Positions 10,636 through 20,087 are shown, counted from the first letter of the stretch. The stretch is DNA of 64,000 bases from Rahnella rivi (GCF_019049655.1 NZ_JAFMOX010000059.1:1-64000), one strand, 5' to 3'. The notes: generated by a model from the sequence alone, not told the origin. Translations and numbers: made by a program.

Positions 10636-11044
10636 CACCAATAAACCGTCTGACGCCGGATCGGATAACGTTGACGATTTATGGGCTGATGCGTTTAACG
10701 AACAACAATCTGCGGGCAGCGCCAAAGCGTCAACCGAGGGTGTTTTCGCCGCGCTGGGCGCCCAGGAAGGAGCAGGCAGCTTGCAGGATATCGATATGAT
10801 CCTCGATATTCCGGTCAAGCTGACCGTGGAGTTAGGCCGCACCAAGATGACCATTAAAGAGCTGCTGCGCCTGTCGCAGGGTTCCGTGGTTTCCCTTGAC
10901 GGTCTGGCCGGTGAGCCGCTGGATATTCTGATCAACGGTTATCTGATTGCTCAGGGTGAAGTGGTGGTCGTGGCCGATAAATACGGCGTGCGCATCACCG
11001 ATATCATCACGCCATCAGAACGTATGCGTCGTCTGAGCCGCTGA
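10628..11044 (+). CDS. fliN: Flagellar motor switch protein FliN
   Basis: The 138-residue protein (E. coli 137) forms the base of the C ring and docks FliH for cargo delivery. An acidic N-terminal stretch precedes the SpoA domain, with MILDIPVKLTVELGRTKMTI and the ending ANKYGVRI-like block VVVADKYGVRITDIITPSER. The start at 10628 (MSDTNKPSD) matches the family; it overlaps fliM by eight bases, and its stop overlaps the fliO start as TGATG. Confidence 0.98.
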   Translation: MSDTNKPSDAGSDNVDDLWADAFNEQQSAGSAKASTEGVFAALGAQEGAGSLQDIDMILDIPVKLTVELGRTKMTIKELLRLSQGSVVSLDGLAGEPLDILINGYLIAQGEVVVVADKYGVRITDIITPSERMRRLSR

Positions 11045-11475
11045 TGAGCCAGACTGCCGCGACGGATTCCCCGTACCTTTCCGGGGCGGTGACGCCCGCC
11101 ACTGCCCATGCCTCCGCGCCGGTAGTACCCGCCAGTTCCGTGCTGACGCAAGTCAGCTCCGTGCTCGGCGGTATTCTGCTGCTGATTCTGTTTATCGGCT
11201 GGGTGGCGAAACGGACCGGTCTGGCACCGCAGGCAAAAAATAACAGGCTGCTGAAAATCACGTCCAGCTGTCAGGTCGGGCGCAGTGAAAAAGTGGTGAT
11301 TGTGGAAGTGGACAATACCTGGCTGGTGCTGGGCGTGACTGCCCACAACATCACACCGCTGCATACCCTGAGCGCGCCACCGGCCGATATCACGCCGGGC
11401 GCTGCTGCCGACAAGCCCGCTGATTTTCGTCAGCTGATGCAAAAAATGTTGAAACGTCCGGGAAAGCAGGCATGA
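11044..11475 (+). CDS. fliO: Flagellar biosynthesis protein FliO
   Basis: The 143-residue protein (E. coli 121) is the membrane scaffold that helps FliP assemble into the export gate. One transmembrane helix lies at about residues 38-58 ([20 protein letters not shown]). It is followed by the cytoplasmic domain with [20 protein letters not shown] and [15 protein letters not shown]. The N-terminal tail is longer than in E. coli, accounting for the size. Start and stop are both fused to neighbouring genes (TGATG and ATGA). Confidence 0.95.
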   Translation: MSQTAATDSPYLSGAVTPATAHASAPVVPASSVLTQVSSVLGGILLLILFIGWVAKRTGLAPQAKNNRLLKITSSCQVGRSEKVVIVEVDNTWLVLGVTAHNITPLHTLSAPPADITPGAAADKPADFRQLMQKMLKRPGKQA

Positions 11476-12251
11476 CCTTCTTGAGTTCCGTAGTTAACGC
11501 TGTCCGTCAGCGTCCTGTTCGCTTGCTTACCCGTTGTCTGCCGCTGCTGCTGCTCGCCAGCCCCGCCGCGTTTGCGCAATTACCGGGCATCATCAGCCAG
11601 CAAATGGCGAACGGTGCGCAAAACTGGTCATTGCCGATCCAGACGCTGGTCTTCATCACCACGCTGACCCTGCTGCCCGCGATGCTGCTGATGTGTACCA
11701 GCTTTACCCGCATTATCATCGTGCTGGGTTTACTGCGAAACGCCCTCGGCACGCCGTCTGCACCGCCGAACCAGGTTCTGCTCGGCCTCGGGCTGTTTCT
11801 GACCTTCTTCGTCATGGCGCCGGTTTTCGACAAGATTTACACCGACGCTTATCAGCCGTTCACTGAAAACAAAATCAGCATGCAGGATGCCATGGACAAA
11901 GGCGCTCAGCCGTTGCGTGAATTCATGCTGCGCCAGACCCGTGAAAGTGACCTCGCGCTGTACGCCCGCCTCGCCAACCTGCCGCCGCTGGCAGGCCCGG
12001 AAGCAGTGCCGATGCGTATTTTGTTACCGGCTTACGTCACCAGCGAACTGAAAACGGCTTTCCAGATTGGCTTCACGGTCTTTATCCCGTTCATGATTAT
12101 CGATCTGGTGGTGGCCAGCGTGCTGATGGCGCTGGGAATGATGATGGTGCCGCCTGCCACTATCTCACTGCCCTTCAAACTGATGCTGTTCGTGCTGGTG
12201 GATGGCTGGCAGTTGCTGCTCGGATCGCTGGCGCAGAGTTTCTACAGTTAA
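11472..12251 (+). CDS. fliP: Flagellar export gate protein FliP
   Basis: The 259-residue protein (E. coli 245) is the core subunit (five copies) of the FliPQR export gate. It has a cleavable signal peptide, unusual for a polytopic protein but typical of FliP, with processing plausible after AFA in [12 protein letters not shown]. Conserved segments include [22 protein letters not shown] and [20 protein letters not shown]. It overlaps fliO by four bases. An unusually long 114-base spacer separates it from fliQ. Confidence 0.97.
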   Translation: MTFLSSVVNAVRQRPVRLLTRCLPLLLLASPAAFAQLPGIISQQMANGAQNWSLPIQTLVFITTLTLLPAMLLMCTSFTRIIIVLGLLRNALGTPSAPPNQVLLGLGLFLTFFVMAPVFDKIYTDAYQPFTENKISMQDAMDKGAQPLREFMLRQTRESDLALYARLANLPPLAGPEAVPMRILLPAYVTSELKTAFQIGFTVFIPFMIIDLVVASVLMALGMMMVPPATISLPFKLMLFVLVDGWQLLLGSLAQSFYS

Positions 12252-12254
12252 TTC

Positions 12255-12329
12255 ATGCCGTTGCCTGATTTTATGGGCGTCAGCGTCGCCGCCAGTGCGG
12301 GCACTGCCGGCGGACAAAATGACACGTAA
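12255..12329 (+). CDS. Possible 24-codon ORF between fliP and fliQ
   Basis: An ATG four bases after the fliP stop opens a 24-codon frame (MPLPDFMGVSVAASAGTAGG, then QNDT) ending at a TAA. I see no good ribosome binding site of its own, although re-initiation after fliP is conceivable. Function unknown; it may be only non-coding spacer. Confidence 0.2.
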   Translation: MPLPDFMGVSVAASAGTAGGQNDT

Positions 12330-12365
12330 GCCCGCCCACGCAGGTTCACATTTAAAGAGAGATTT

Positions 12366-12635
12366 ATGACTCCTGAATCGGTAATGGCGATTGGCAATGA
12401 AGCGATGAAAGTCGCACTTGCGGTCGCTGCCCCGCTGCTGCTGGCTGCGCTGGTCACCGGTCTTATCGTCAGCCTGTTGCAGGCGGCGACGCAAATCAAC
12501 GAACAAACGCTGTCCTTCATTCCGAAGATCCTGGCGGTGGTAGCGACCATCGTCATCGCGGGTCCGTGGATGCTCAATCTGCTGCTTGATTACATGCGCA
12601 CGCTGTTTTCCAGCCTGCCGTACATCATCGGTTAA
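12366..12635 (+). CDS. fliQ: Flagellar export gate protein FliQ
   Basis: The 89-residue protein has exactly the family length and two transmembrane helices, forming the helical hairpin that wraps the FliP-FliR core. Conserved LLAALVTGLIVSLLQAATQI and EQTLSFIPKILAVV are seen. A purine-rich AAAGAGAG lies just upstream of the ATG. fliR follows after three bases. Confidence 0.97.
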   Translation: MTPESVMAIGNEAMKVALAVAAPLLLAALVTGLIVSLLQAATQINEQTLSFIPKILAVVATIVIAGPWMLNLLLDYMRTLFSSLPYIIG

Positions 12636-12638
12636 CCT

Positions 12639-13427
12639 ATGGTTTCTTTCGACAGCACCCAGTTAGCCGGATGGCTGAGCATGTATTTCTGGCCGATGCT
12701 GCGCATTCTGGCGCTGATCAGCACCGCGCCGATCACCAGCGAAAAACAGGTGCCAAAAAAGGTTAAAATTGGCCTCGCGGCGATGATCACCTTTCTGATC
12801 GCCCCGGCACTGCCGGTTGTCGACACCCCGATTTTCTCCACCCCTGCGCTGTGGCTGACCATGCAGCAAATTATGATTGGTACCGCGCTCGGCCTGACCA
12901 TGCAGCTGGCGTTCGCCGCGATCCGCATGGCCGGTGAAATCATGGGCCTGCAAATGGGCATCTCCTTCGCCACGTTCTACGACCCCAGCAACCGCCTGAA
13001 CTCTCCGCTGCTGGCACAATTTCTCAACCTGCTGGCGGTGCTGCTGTTTCTGAGTTTCAACGGTCATCTGTGGCTGATTTCCCTGCTCGCCGACAGTTTC
13101 CACACCTTGCCGATAAGCCCCAATCCGGTGAATGCTCAGGGATTCATGGCCGTTGCTCAGGCGGGCAGCATCGTGTTCAGCGGCGGCCTGATGCTCGCCC
13201 TGCCAATTGTCACCCTGCTGCTGACCCTCAACATGGCGCTCGGCATACTCAACCGCGTGGCACCGCAGCTTTCCGTTTTCGTCATCGGTTTCCCGCTGAC
13301 ACTCAGCATCGGTATTCTCTCCATCGGTATGATGATGCCGCTGCTTGCGCCATTCAGTGAGCATTTGTTCAGTGAAGTGTTCGATAAACTGGTGTTAGTC
13401 ATGAACCAGCTGGCGACCGGACGTTAA
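12639..13427 (+). CDS. fliR: Flagellar export gate protein FliR
   Basis: The 262-residue protein (E. coli 261) is the single-copy subunit that seals the export gate and contacts FlhB. It is strongly hydrophobic with about six membrane segments. The conserved cytoplasmic and loop motifs [20 protein letters not shown] and [20 protein letters not shown] are present. It is the last recognised gene of the fliLMNOPQR operon. Confidence 0.97.
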   Translation: MVSFDSTQLAGWLSMYFWPMLRILALISTAPITSEKQVPKKVKIGLAAMITFLIAPALPVVDTPIFSTPALWLTMQQIMIGTALGLTMQLAFAAIRMAGEIMGLQMGISFATFYDPSNRLNSPLLAQFLNLLAVLLFLSFNGHLWLISLLADSFHTLPISPNPVNAQGFMAVAQAGSIVFSGGLMLALPIVTLLLTLNMALGILNRVAPQLSVFVIGFPLTLSIGILSIGMMMPLLAPFSEHLFSEVFDKLVLVMNQLATGR

Positions 13428-13565
13428 TATGTATTTCGCGATGTCCGCGGGTGCTGAGGGTGTATTTATAAAGATTTGCAGCGTATATTCATGTGCCGGG
13501 TCATTTCGTGCCCATGGCTTACTTATTTAATTAAGATAAAAAGAAAATACAGGGATCAATTTTCT

Positions 13566-13979
13566 ATGACGACTGAAATGGAAAATGACTTCACCTCAAC
13601 GAATAAAGCCCTGCATTTTTACCGTGATGATGAGATGGACACGCTTAAGCTCCGTAAATTTTTAACGTCTCTGAATGCCAGTATTAAAATGCCGCTCCTC
13701 AGAGCAGAAGACGTATTATTTTACTTTGATGATACGGTGTTTGGCAGTGGCGATCGCGGCGTTGTTATTACCCGGAATGAAATGATTTGTGACTTAGGAA
13801 AAGCATACAAATGTTTCCGTCTTGAATTAAGCGATATAAAAGCCCTGTCGATAAGCGGCAGCCTGAATAAGACCATTAAAATTTTGACGCATCATTCAGC
13901 ACAGCATAAGTTTACCCTGACTCAGTCCAATAAAGGCGCTGAAAAACTTTTCTATGTGTTGAACACGCTGATACCATAA
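13566..13979 (+). CDS. Hypothetical protein with PH-domain-like texture
   Basis: The 137-residue soluble protein has no signal peptide or membrane helix. The C-terminal two thirds (LFYFDDTVFGSGDRGVVIT, then ELSDIKALSISGSLNKTIKI and a closing helix) alternates beta strands and ends in a helix, like bacterial PH-domain proteins. That is an inference from pattern only. I start it at 13566 because AGGGA lies about 11 bases upstream; a longer ORF from 13476 has no such site. It is more AT-rich than fliR, 138 bases upstream, and is followed by a good terminator, so it could be a separate unit. A flagellar role is not shown. Confidence 0.75.
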   Translation: MTTEMENDFTSTNKALHFYRDDEMDTLKLRKFLTSLNASIKMPLLRAEDVLFYFDDTVFGSGDRGVVITRNEMICDLGKAYKCFRLELSDIKALSISGSLNKTIKILTHHSAQHKFTLTQSNKGAEKLFYVLNTLIP

Positions 13980-13989
13980 TCGAAATAAA

Positions 13990-14020
13990 CGCAACAGAGT
14001 CCTCCCTGTTGCGCTTATTT
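13990..14020 (+). terminator. Intrinsic terminator after the PH-like gene
   Basis: CGCAACAG and CTGTTGCG pair around an eight-base loop (13990-13997 with 14006-14013) and are followed by CTTATTTTAT. Confidence 0.8.
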
Positions 14021-14053
14021 TATCTGACGTTACATCATGCAAACTGTTTCAAC

Positions 14054-14860
14054 CTAATTCCCTTTCCCTTTCTCCACATAATGCATGTCCCCGATTTTAC
14101 CGACCGTAAACTTACCGTCTTTATACGTGATCACCGTGACGCTGGCGTTCTGTAATGGCGCACGCAGGTTTTCTTCAGGCGTCATCCCTTCGAGCATCGC
14201 CAGAATGGCCATGCCGTGAGAGACGATCAGCACATTGCCGCCGCCCTGTGCGCTGACTTTGCGGGCGATATCTGTCAGTGCGGCCTGCATACGCTGATGG
14301 ACCTGCGCCGCGTTTTCGGTGGTGTGCGACAGATCAACCTCAGCCAGCGTATTCATCATGGTTTTCAGCGTCACCTGACCGTTATTCAGCGCCTGCGTCA
14401 GGGCAGCGAAATCTTTATAGCCGAGTTTTTTCGCCACCGGCTCCCACATCAGTAATTCATGTTCCCCTTCAAACGGGCCGAAGAAGGTTTCGCGCAGGCG
14501 CTGATCTTCGCTGACCGGCAGGGGTTGCCCGGCTGAGGCTAAGGCAATTTTTGCCGTCTGGCGCGCACGGCCAGCATCACTGGAAAAGGCAGCGGCAAAG
14601 TGAATGTCTTTCAGGCCACGGCCAAGTTGCTCTGCCACTTCCACCCCGGCGGAGGTCAGCGGCGTGTCTGACCAGCCCTGCGCCCGGTGCGCGGCGTTGA
14701 ACAAGGTTTTACCATGACGGGTAACGTAAAAAGTCACTTCTCCCTTTTCACCGGCGGCCTGAACCTCAGGCGTCGCCGCCGACACCGTTACGCTGCTCAG
14801 GAACAGCGGCAGGCTGAAAGCCAGTAAAGAGAACAGCGTTTTCGTTAAGCTATTTTTCAT
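14054..14860 (-). CDS. Periplasmic histidine phosphatase family protein
   Basis: The 268-residue protein starts with a signal peptide (cleavage plausible after VSA in SSVTVSAATPE), so it should act in the periplasm. The phosphohistidine motif is FYVTRHGKTLFN (RHG) near residue 48. Other catalytic positions are the arginine in SSDAGRARQTA, the glutamate in LRETFFGPFEGE and the histidine in VLIVSHGMAI, all hallmarks of histidine phosphatase branch 1. The substrate cannot be told; related exported enzymes are general acid phosphatases. It lies downstream of the OprD-like porin on the same strand, separated by 26 bases, so the two may be co-transcribed. Confidence 0.85.
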   Translation of the reverse strand: MKNSLTKTLFSLLAFSLPLFLSSVTVSAATPEVQAAGEKGEVTFYVTRHGKTLFNAAHRAQGWSDTPLTSAGVEVAEQLGRGLKDIHFAAAFSSDAGRARQTAKIALASAGQPLPVSEDQRLRETFFGPFEGEHELLMWEPVAKKLGYKDFAALTQALNNGQVTLKTMMNTLAEVDLSHTTENAAQVHQRMQAALTDIARKVSAQGGGNVLIVSHGMAILAMLEGMTPEENLRAPLQNASVTVITYKDGKFTVGKIGDMHYVEKGKGN

Positions 14861-14886
14861 AACAGCATCCTTATCGTTGAGGTTAA

Positions 14887-16197
14887 TTAAAAGATTTTAA
14901 ATTTGTAGTCCAGACGGAATTCCGCCGCAAAACTGTCAGTATTTTTAATATTGCCGTGGTGATCGACAATCGGGGCGGTGCCTTTATGTTCATACGTCCG
15001 GCCAGGGCCAATCAGGACGAAGAGAGACAAATCTTTCAGCTTTTTCGATGCCGGTTTCCAGACGGAATACAGGTTGAATTCCCCCTCCTGCACCGATTGC
15101 CCCTGATAATCGAAGAAACCGTAGTGGGTATTAATGCCGACTAACACCTCCCGAGTGAGCTTGTAACCGACGTCCAGCGACAGCACTTTTTCTTCGTCAC
15201 GCATGTAATCGAGCCCCGCAGTGGTCATCGAGTTAAAGGTGCCGCGTGAATTTTTGCTCATGTGCCTCGGATACATGCCGATACCGCCGTCTTTGTTGGC
15301 GTCGGTATACGCCAGCCCGCCTTTGGTGACCCAGCCGTTGTGTTTCCAGGTCACATCGGTGGCGTAGTGATTCGCACGGGTGTCGAAATCTTTTTTGCTG
15401 TTCGCCATGCTGTTCCATTTATCCAGCCCTTCGGTCATGTATATCTGCACGCCATAAGACAGCGCTTTATTTTGTGTTATTTTCAGCTCGAGGCCATTTC
15501 TGCGCAGATAATCTTCACTCTCGCCATAGAAATACAGCGCGGTCAGATTGTCGGTTTTGACCTGAATATCACCGGTATAAATGGCGTTTATCGACTTTGA
15601 ATCGCTGGTCTGAAAATCCACTTTATCCGGTGAGTCACGGTTTGATGACCGGGTGACGTAACCCAGACGTAACCGGTAGGCGTCGTAGGTAATATCCCCG
15701 CTCCAGCCCTGATACGTATTAGGCGCGGCACGCATCGATGTGGTTAATACGCCAAGTTTAAGCAGTTTCCAGCCGCCGTAGAGATTGGCATCCACTCCGC
15801 CTTCAGATAATTTTGCCTTGCCATAAATCTGACCGAGTTTATTGAAACCTTTCGCCTTACCTTCGTCGTTATACAAAATACCTCTCGACGCGAAATTATC
15901 GGCGGCGGCGAGTTTGATTACGCCATAATAAGACGCATCGACACCGATAATGTCGGAGAGATATCCCGACGTGTAATCCAGTGACAGCCCCTGCCCCCAT
16001 GCCGAGTGAACGTAGCGTTTATCCGTTTCGCCTTCATTCAGGTATTTCCAGATATTGTGCGTACCGAATTCCAGCGAACTTTTTTTGATAAAATCCGTTT
16101 CTGCAATATCGTCGATCCCGGCACATGCCAGTGCGGGAACACAGAGAAGCCCCAATGCCAGTGCCCGTGCGTGCTTTTCCATAGCCTGTTTTTCCAT
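14887..16197 (-). CDS. OprD-family outer membrane porin
   Basis: The 436-residue protein has a signal peptide (ALALGLLCVPALACAG) followed by a beta-barrel pattern of alternating aromatic residues and a terminal phenylalanine (FRLDYKFKIF). Features such as SLDYTSGYLSDIIGVDASYY and YGGWKLLKLGVLTTSM are typical of OprD/ChiP-type substrate-selective porins. The substrate is unknown; members import basic amino acids, aromatic acids or chitosugars. Start is 16197; an alternative ATG is 15 bases in. It probably forms a unit with the phosphatase gene downstream. The leader carries a strong terminator and a mini-ORF. Confidence 0.85.
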   Translation of the reverse strand: MEKQAMEKHARALALGLLCVPALACAGIDDIAETDFIKKSSLEFGTHNIWKYLNEGETDKRYVHSAWGQGLSLDYTSGYLSDIIGVDASYYGVIKLAAADNFASRGILYNDEGKAKGFNKLGQIYGKAKLSEGGVDANLYGGWKLLKLGVLTTSMRAAPNTYQGWSGDITYDAYRLRLGYVTRSSNRDSPDKVDFQTSDSKSINAIYTGDIQVKTDNLTALYFYGESEDYLRRNGLELKITQNKALSYGVQIYMTEGLDKWNSMANSKKDFDTRANHYATDVTWKHNGWVTKGGLAYTDANKDGGIGMYPRHMSKNSRGTFNSMTTAGLDYMRDEEKVLSLDVGYKLTREVLVGINTHYGFFDYQGQSVQEGEFNLYSVWKPASKKLKDLSLFVLIGPGRTYEHKGTAPIVDHHGNIKNTDSFAAEFRLDYKFKIF

Positions 16198-16242
16198 TGC
16201 GTCATAACCCGAGGTAGAGTGATTTTTCTGGGTGCATTTATG

Positions 16243-16311
16243 ACAGGCAAAAAAAAACCTGAACAGAAATCCCCCGAGGCGCGCGAGATTTCAGTTCAGG
16301 TTTTGCCTGCT
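16243..16311 (-). terminator. Strong terminator in the leader of the OprD-like porin
   Basis: On the minus strand an 18-base stem with one mismatch (arms about 16257-16274 and 16288-16305) is followed by an uninterrupted run of T, and lies only about 50 bases before the porin start codon. It either ends the rlmC transcript, makes the 3' end of a small RNA, or acts as an attenuator for the porin. Confidence 0.75.
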
Positions 16312-16379
16312 GATGCAGTAACAATCCGGAGGCAAACATAGCGGGTTTACGAATCTAAAAACATGAAGACAATCCGCTT

Positions 16380-16415
16380 TTACGGATTAAAAAAAGGATT
16401 TGTGAACTCAGTCAT
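16380..16415 (-). CDS. Candidate 11-codon leader peptide upstream of the porin
   Basis: A G-run (GGGGGGAA) seven bases before an ATG precedes the 11-codon frame MTEFTNPFFNP. Its stop codon sits in the loop of a small hairpin (AATCCG/CGGATT), and the strong terminator follows about 75 bases later. The order SD, short peptide, hairpin, terminator, gene resembles transcription attenuation, but no codon bias for one amino acid is decisive (three Phe in eleven). Confidence 0.3.
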   Translation of the reverse strand: MTEFTNPFFNP

Positions 16416-16511
16416 GATTATTCCCCCCGCGTTAAATCAATAACCTCTCTGCCGGTAGCACGGAAGTAACCGATATATTTACACGTTTTTTTACCAGGGG
16501 CCGGGAATAAC

Positions 16512-16528
16512 ACCTGACGCTGTCAGGT
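16512..16528 (-). terminator. Hairpin just after rlmC
   Basis: ACCTGAC and GTCAGGT form a seven-pair stem with a three-base loop, starting four bases after the rlmC stop. Only GTTATTC follows on the minus strand, so it is a weak terminator or a 3' end protector. Confidence 0.45.
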
Positions 16529-16531
16529 TAA

Positions 16532-17674
16532 TTACCGCGAAGCGTCATGACGAATTAATAACGCCATCACTTCATAGTGCGCGGTGTGCGGGAACATGTC
16601 GAAAAGCTGGACGCGCGCGATGCGGTATTCCGGCAGCAGCGCCAGATCTTTCGCCATCGTCTGCGCGTTGCAGCTGGAGTAAAGCACGGTGGAGGGCGCC
16701 ATGCGGCTCAGATAATCACACAAGGTTTTACCGATACCGCGACGCGGCGGGTTCACCAGCACCAGATCGGGCACCTCGCCCTTTCCGGTGGCGAAACCGG
16801 TGGAATCGAGCGCCTGAAACTCAACGTTTTGCAGCCCCAGCCGCGCCGCCGATTCTTTCGCGCAGGAAATGGCTTCAGCACTGATTTCAATACCGGTCAG
16901 TTTCATCTGCGGCGTCGCGCAGTGCAGACCGAAACCGCCCACACCGCAGAATAAATCCCACATGCTGGCGATGTTACCGCACTCGCGCACCCAGTCGCGT
17001 GCCGTGGCATAGAGTTTTTCAGCCACCTGCGGATTGGTCTGGAAGAAACTTTGCGGGCGGATAAACAGCGGCACCTGGTTGAAATCCTCTTCCAGCCGCT
17101 GAACGTCGGTCAGCGCAATTTCCGTGTCGCCTTCGAGAATAGCCATGTGCACCGGCTGAAGATTGGCAGATATCACTTTCAGCTGCGGCAATTGCTGTTG
17201 CAGCCACGGCAGTGCGGCCCGCAGTTGCGCCAGTTTGGTGTCCGAGCGCAGAACAAAACGCAGCATCATGCCGCCGTCTTTCTGGCTTTCTGTCAGTAAC
17301 AGGAATTTCAGTTCGCCGCGCTTAAGGGCGACGTTATACGGCGTCAGCCCGGCGCGGGCGATAAAGGTTTTGAGAACGGAAAATACCGCCGGAAAACTGG
17401 CCGGATAGAGGGGGCAATCGCATAAATCGACCGGCGTGCCGTCGCGGTGCAGCATGCCAAGCAACGGGCGTTCAACGCTGCCGCTGACCACCATTTTGGC
17501 TTTATTTCGAAAAGCGCGCTCTTCTCCGGTCACCGGTTCACACCATTCGCCCACCGGCAGCCCGCTCAGCAGATCGTGCAGATCTTGCTGTTTATCAGCC
17601 AGCTGGCGGGAATAGGGTTTGTCGAGCCACTGGCAGGAACGGCAGGTTCCTGCGGTGTAGAGTGCGCAATGCAT
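16532..17674 (-). CDS. rlmC: 23S rRNA (uracil-747-C5)-methyltransferase RlmC
   Basis: The 380-residue protein (E. coli 375) is the SAM-dependent methyltransferase for U747 of 23S rRNA. N-terminal cysteines ([13 protein letters not shown], and CDCPLYP further on) ligate a [4Fe-4S] cluster. The SAM motif is [14 protein letters not shown], the NPPRRG motif is present, and the catalytic cysteine lies in [15 protein letters not shown]. Gene order with ybjO and potI matches E. coli. Confidence 0.97.
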   Translation of the reverse strand: MHCALYTAGTCRSCQWLDKPYSRQLADKQQDLHDLLSGLPVGEWCEPVTGEERAFRNKAKMVVSGSVERPLLGMLHRDGTPVDLCDCPLYPASFPAVFSVLKTFIARAGLTPYNVALKRGELKFLLLTESQKDGGMMLRFVLRSDTKLAQLRAALPWLQQQLPQLKVISANLQPVHMAILEGDTEIALTDVQRLEEDFNQVPLFIRPQSFFQTNPQVAEKLYATARDWVRECGNIASMWDLFCGVGGFGLHCATPQMKLTGIEISAEAISCAKESAARLGLQNVEFQALDSTGFATGKGEVPDLVLVNPPRRGIGKTLCDYLSRMAPSTVLYSSCNAQTMAKDLALLPEYRIARVQLFDMFPHTAHYEVMALLIRHDASR

Positions 17675-17759
17675 GAAAGAAGTCCGGTCATCAGATGCTG
17701 AAAAAAACTGGCGCGCAGTGTACCACCACGCGGCCCGAAAGGCTCACTGGCAGCCGGAC

Positions 17760-18218
17760 TTATTTATTTTCAGCCTTACGTCTGGAAAAGTAGCGCCGGC
17801 TGCTGGCAGGCAGAAAGAGCAACAACAGGATCGCCATATCGGGGATTTTTTGCTCCAGCAGCGCTAACAAGAATTCGCCCTGCGTTTCAACGTTAAAACG
17901 AAAGATACGTGGCCCGAACCAGTCAAATGACGCCAGCAACATATAGCTGACCACGATGGCCTGACAGCCGATAAACGCCCAGCGCCCCCAGCGGCGTGCA
18001 CGCATCATGGCGTAAGCGGCACGGCATTCCACCAGAATAATCACCAGGCTGGCGAGCATGATGAAGCAATTGAGCCAGGATTCGGCGCTGACTTCGATAA
18101 AACTCATCAGCCCTGAAAAACCCATGGCATCGAGTAACAGAATGAATTCCAGGCAGCGCGTCGCCACAATGGCCGACGCGCCTATCATTACCGGAACGGG
18201 GATAAAAGAGAGTCTCAT
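17760..18218 (-). CDS. ybjO: Inner membrane protein YbjO (DUF2593)
   Basis: The 152-residue protein has four hydrophobic segments and is placed between potI and rlmC exactly as ybjO (162 residues) is in E. coli. Function is unknown. It lies 73 bases downstream of potI on the same strand and may be read from the pot transcript. Confidence 0.88.
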   Translation of the reverse strand: MRLSFIPVPVMIGASAIVATRCLEFILLLDAMGFSGLMSFIEVSAESWLNCFIMLASLVIILVECRAAYAMMRARRWGRWAFIGCQAIVVSYMLLASFDWFGPRIFRFNVETQGEFLLALLEQKIPDMAILLLLFLPASSRRYFSRRKAENK

Positions 18219-18291
18219 ACTTCCTTGTTGTTTCCTTTTCTTATGGTATTCAACTGCTAATCCCCTGAATCATGGGTGTTGCGTCAAGGCG

Positions 18292-19137
18292 TTAACCTCG
18301 CGCAGCGCGCTGGATCTCCTTCACTCTTTGCTTTTCAGCCCGCGACATAAACCACCAGGCAACCATGCCGATGATGCCAACCACCAGCAGGATCAGCGTC
18401 GCCAGTGCGTTGATTTCAGGGTTGACGCCCATGCGCACGCTGGCAAAGACCAGCATCGGCAAGGTGGTCGCGCCCGGCCCGGCGACGAAACTGGCGATCA
18501 CCAGATCGTCGAGCGACAGCGTAAACGCCAGCAGCCAGCCGGAAATCAGCGCCGGAAGGATCATCGGCAAGGTGATGATGAAAAACACCTTCAGCGGCGT
18601 TGCTCCTAAATCCATCGCGGCCTCTTCGATTGAGCGGTCCAGCTCGCGCAAGCGCGCAGACACCACCACGGCGACGTAAGCGCTACAAAACGTCACGTGC
18701 GCCAGCCAGATGGTGAACATGCCGCGCTCGGCGGGCCAGCCAAAGGCGTGCCCCATCGCCACAAACAGCAGCAGCAGCGCCAGCCCGGTGATCACATCCG
18801 GCATAACCAGCGGTGCGGTCAGCATAAAAGCAAAGCCGGTCGAACCGCGAAAACGCCTGAAACGCACCATCACCACCGCCGCCAGTGTGCCGACAATCAC
18901 CGCCATGGTGGCCGCTGCCGTGGCAATCGTCAGGCTCATGCCCACGGCGTTGATCATCGCGGTGTCATGGAAAAGCTGAGTATACCAGCGGGTAGACCAG
19001 CCCGCCCAGACCGTCACGAGCTTGGAGCTGTTGAACGAGTAAATAACCAGCATCAGCATCGGTGCGTACAAAAACGTAAAGCCGATGATCAGAATAAGAA
19101 TTCGCCACGGCGAACGGACAACCGGTAACTTATTCAT
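18292..19137 (-). CDS. potI: Putrescine ABC transporter permease PotI
   Basis: The 281-residue inner-membrane permease is identical in length to E. coli PotI. It has about six membrane segments and the EAA loop for ATPase docking (EEAAMDLGATPLKVFFIITL). The start at 19137 (MNKLPVVRSP) overlaps the potH stop as ATGA; a longer ORF start lies inside potH. It works with PotH, PotG and PotF to import putrescine. Confidence 0.97.
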   Translation of the reverse strand: MNKLPVVRSPWRILILIIGFTFLYAPMLMLVIYSFNSSKLVTVWAGWSTRWYTQLFHDTAMINAVGMSLTIATAAATMAVIVGTLAAVVMVRFRRFRGSTGFAFMLTAPLVMPDVITGLALLLLFVAMGHAFGWPAERGMFTIWLAHVTFCSAYVAVVVSARLRELDRSIEEAAMDLGATPLKVFFIITLPMILPALISGWLLAFTLSLDDLVIASFVAGPGATTLPMLVFASVRMGVNPEINALATLILLVVGIIGMVAWWFMSRAEKQRVKEIQRAARG

Positions 19138-20087
19138 TCTTTGTCTCCCAGCTCTTTGTTTTGATATTTGTGGAACCACAGGATCGGCATGATCAGCAGT
19201 AACAGCATGATCACCGCCACCGCAGAGGCCACCGGCCAGTCGCGGTTATTAAAGAATTCCTGCCACAAAATGCGGCCGATCATGATGCTGTCCGGCCCGC
19301 CAAGCAGTTCAGGGATCACGTACTCACCGACCGCCGGGATAAACACCAACATCGAACCGGCAATAATCCCGCCTTTGGTCAGCGGCATGATCACTTTAAA
19401 GAAGGTTTTCAGCGGACGCGCCCCCAGATCCAGCGACGCTTCCACCAGCGAATAATCCATGCGGGTCAGCGCCGTGTAAATCGGCAACACCATAAACGGC
19501 AGATAGGAATACACAATGCCGATGTACACCGCCAGATTGGTGTGCAGGATCACCAGCGGCTGATCGATAACGTGCAGCCACATCAGCACATTGTTCAGCA
19601 CGCCGTTGTCTTTCAGAATGCCCATCCAGGCATACACGCGGATCAGGAACGACGTCCATGAGGGCAGGATCACCAGCAACAGCAGAATGTTGCGCGTCGA
19701 GACTTTACTGTGCGCCACCGCCCACGCCAGCGGGTAGCCAATCACCAGACATAGCGCCGTGGACACCGCCGCGACCTGAATGGATTGCAGATAAGCTTCG
19801 ATATACAGCGGATCGTCGGTAAGCGAAATGTAATTGCCGATGTTGAGCGCGATATCCAGCATACCGTCCGAAAAGGTCACCAGATCGGTATAAGGCGGAA
19901 TGGCGCGCGCCATTTCGGCAAAACTGATTTTAAAGACAATCAGAAACGGCAGTAAAAACAGCAGCAGGAACCACACCAGCGGCAGCAGGATCACCAGCTT
20001 GCGGCCATGACGTTGTTGCAGACGGCCCATCAGCGCGTTAAAGCCACCCGGAGGTTTACTGACCGGTTGTTCAGAGATTAAAGACAT
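19134..20087 (-). CDS. potH: Putrescine ABC transporter permease PotH
   Basis: The 317-residue permease has the E. coli length, a cytoplasmic N-terminal tail and six membrane segments. The EAA motif is VEASLDLGARPLKTFFKVIM. It starts 12 bases after potG and overlaps potI by four bases, so the permease pair is translationally coupled. Confidence 0.97.
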   Translation of the reverse strand: MSLISEQPVSKPPGGFNALMGRLQQRHGRKLVILLPLVWFLLLFLLPFLIVFKISFAEMARAIPPYTDLVTFSDGMLDIALNIGNYISLTDDPLYIEAYLQSIQVAAVSTALCLVIGYPLAWAVAHSKVSTRNILLLLVILPSWTSFLIRVYAWMGILKDNGVLNNVLMWLHVIDQPLVILHTNLAVYIGIVYSYLPFMVLPIYTALTRMDYSLVEASLDLGARPLKTFFKVIMPLTKGGIIAGSMLVFIPAVGEYVIPELLGGPDSIMIGRILWQEFFNNRDWPVASAVAVIMLLLLIMPILWFHKYQNKELGDKE

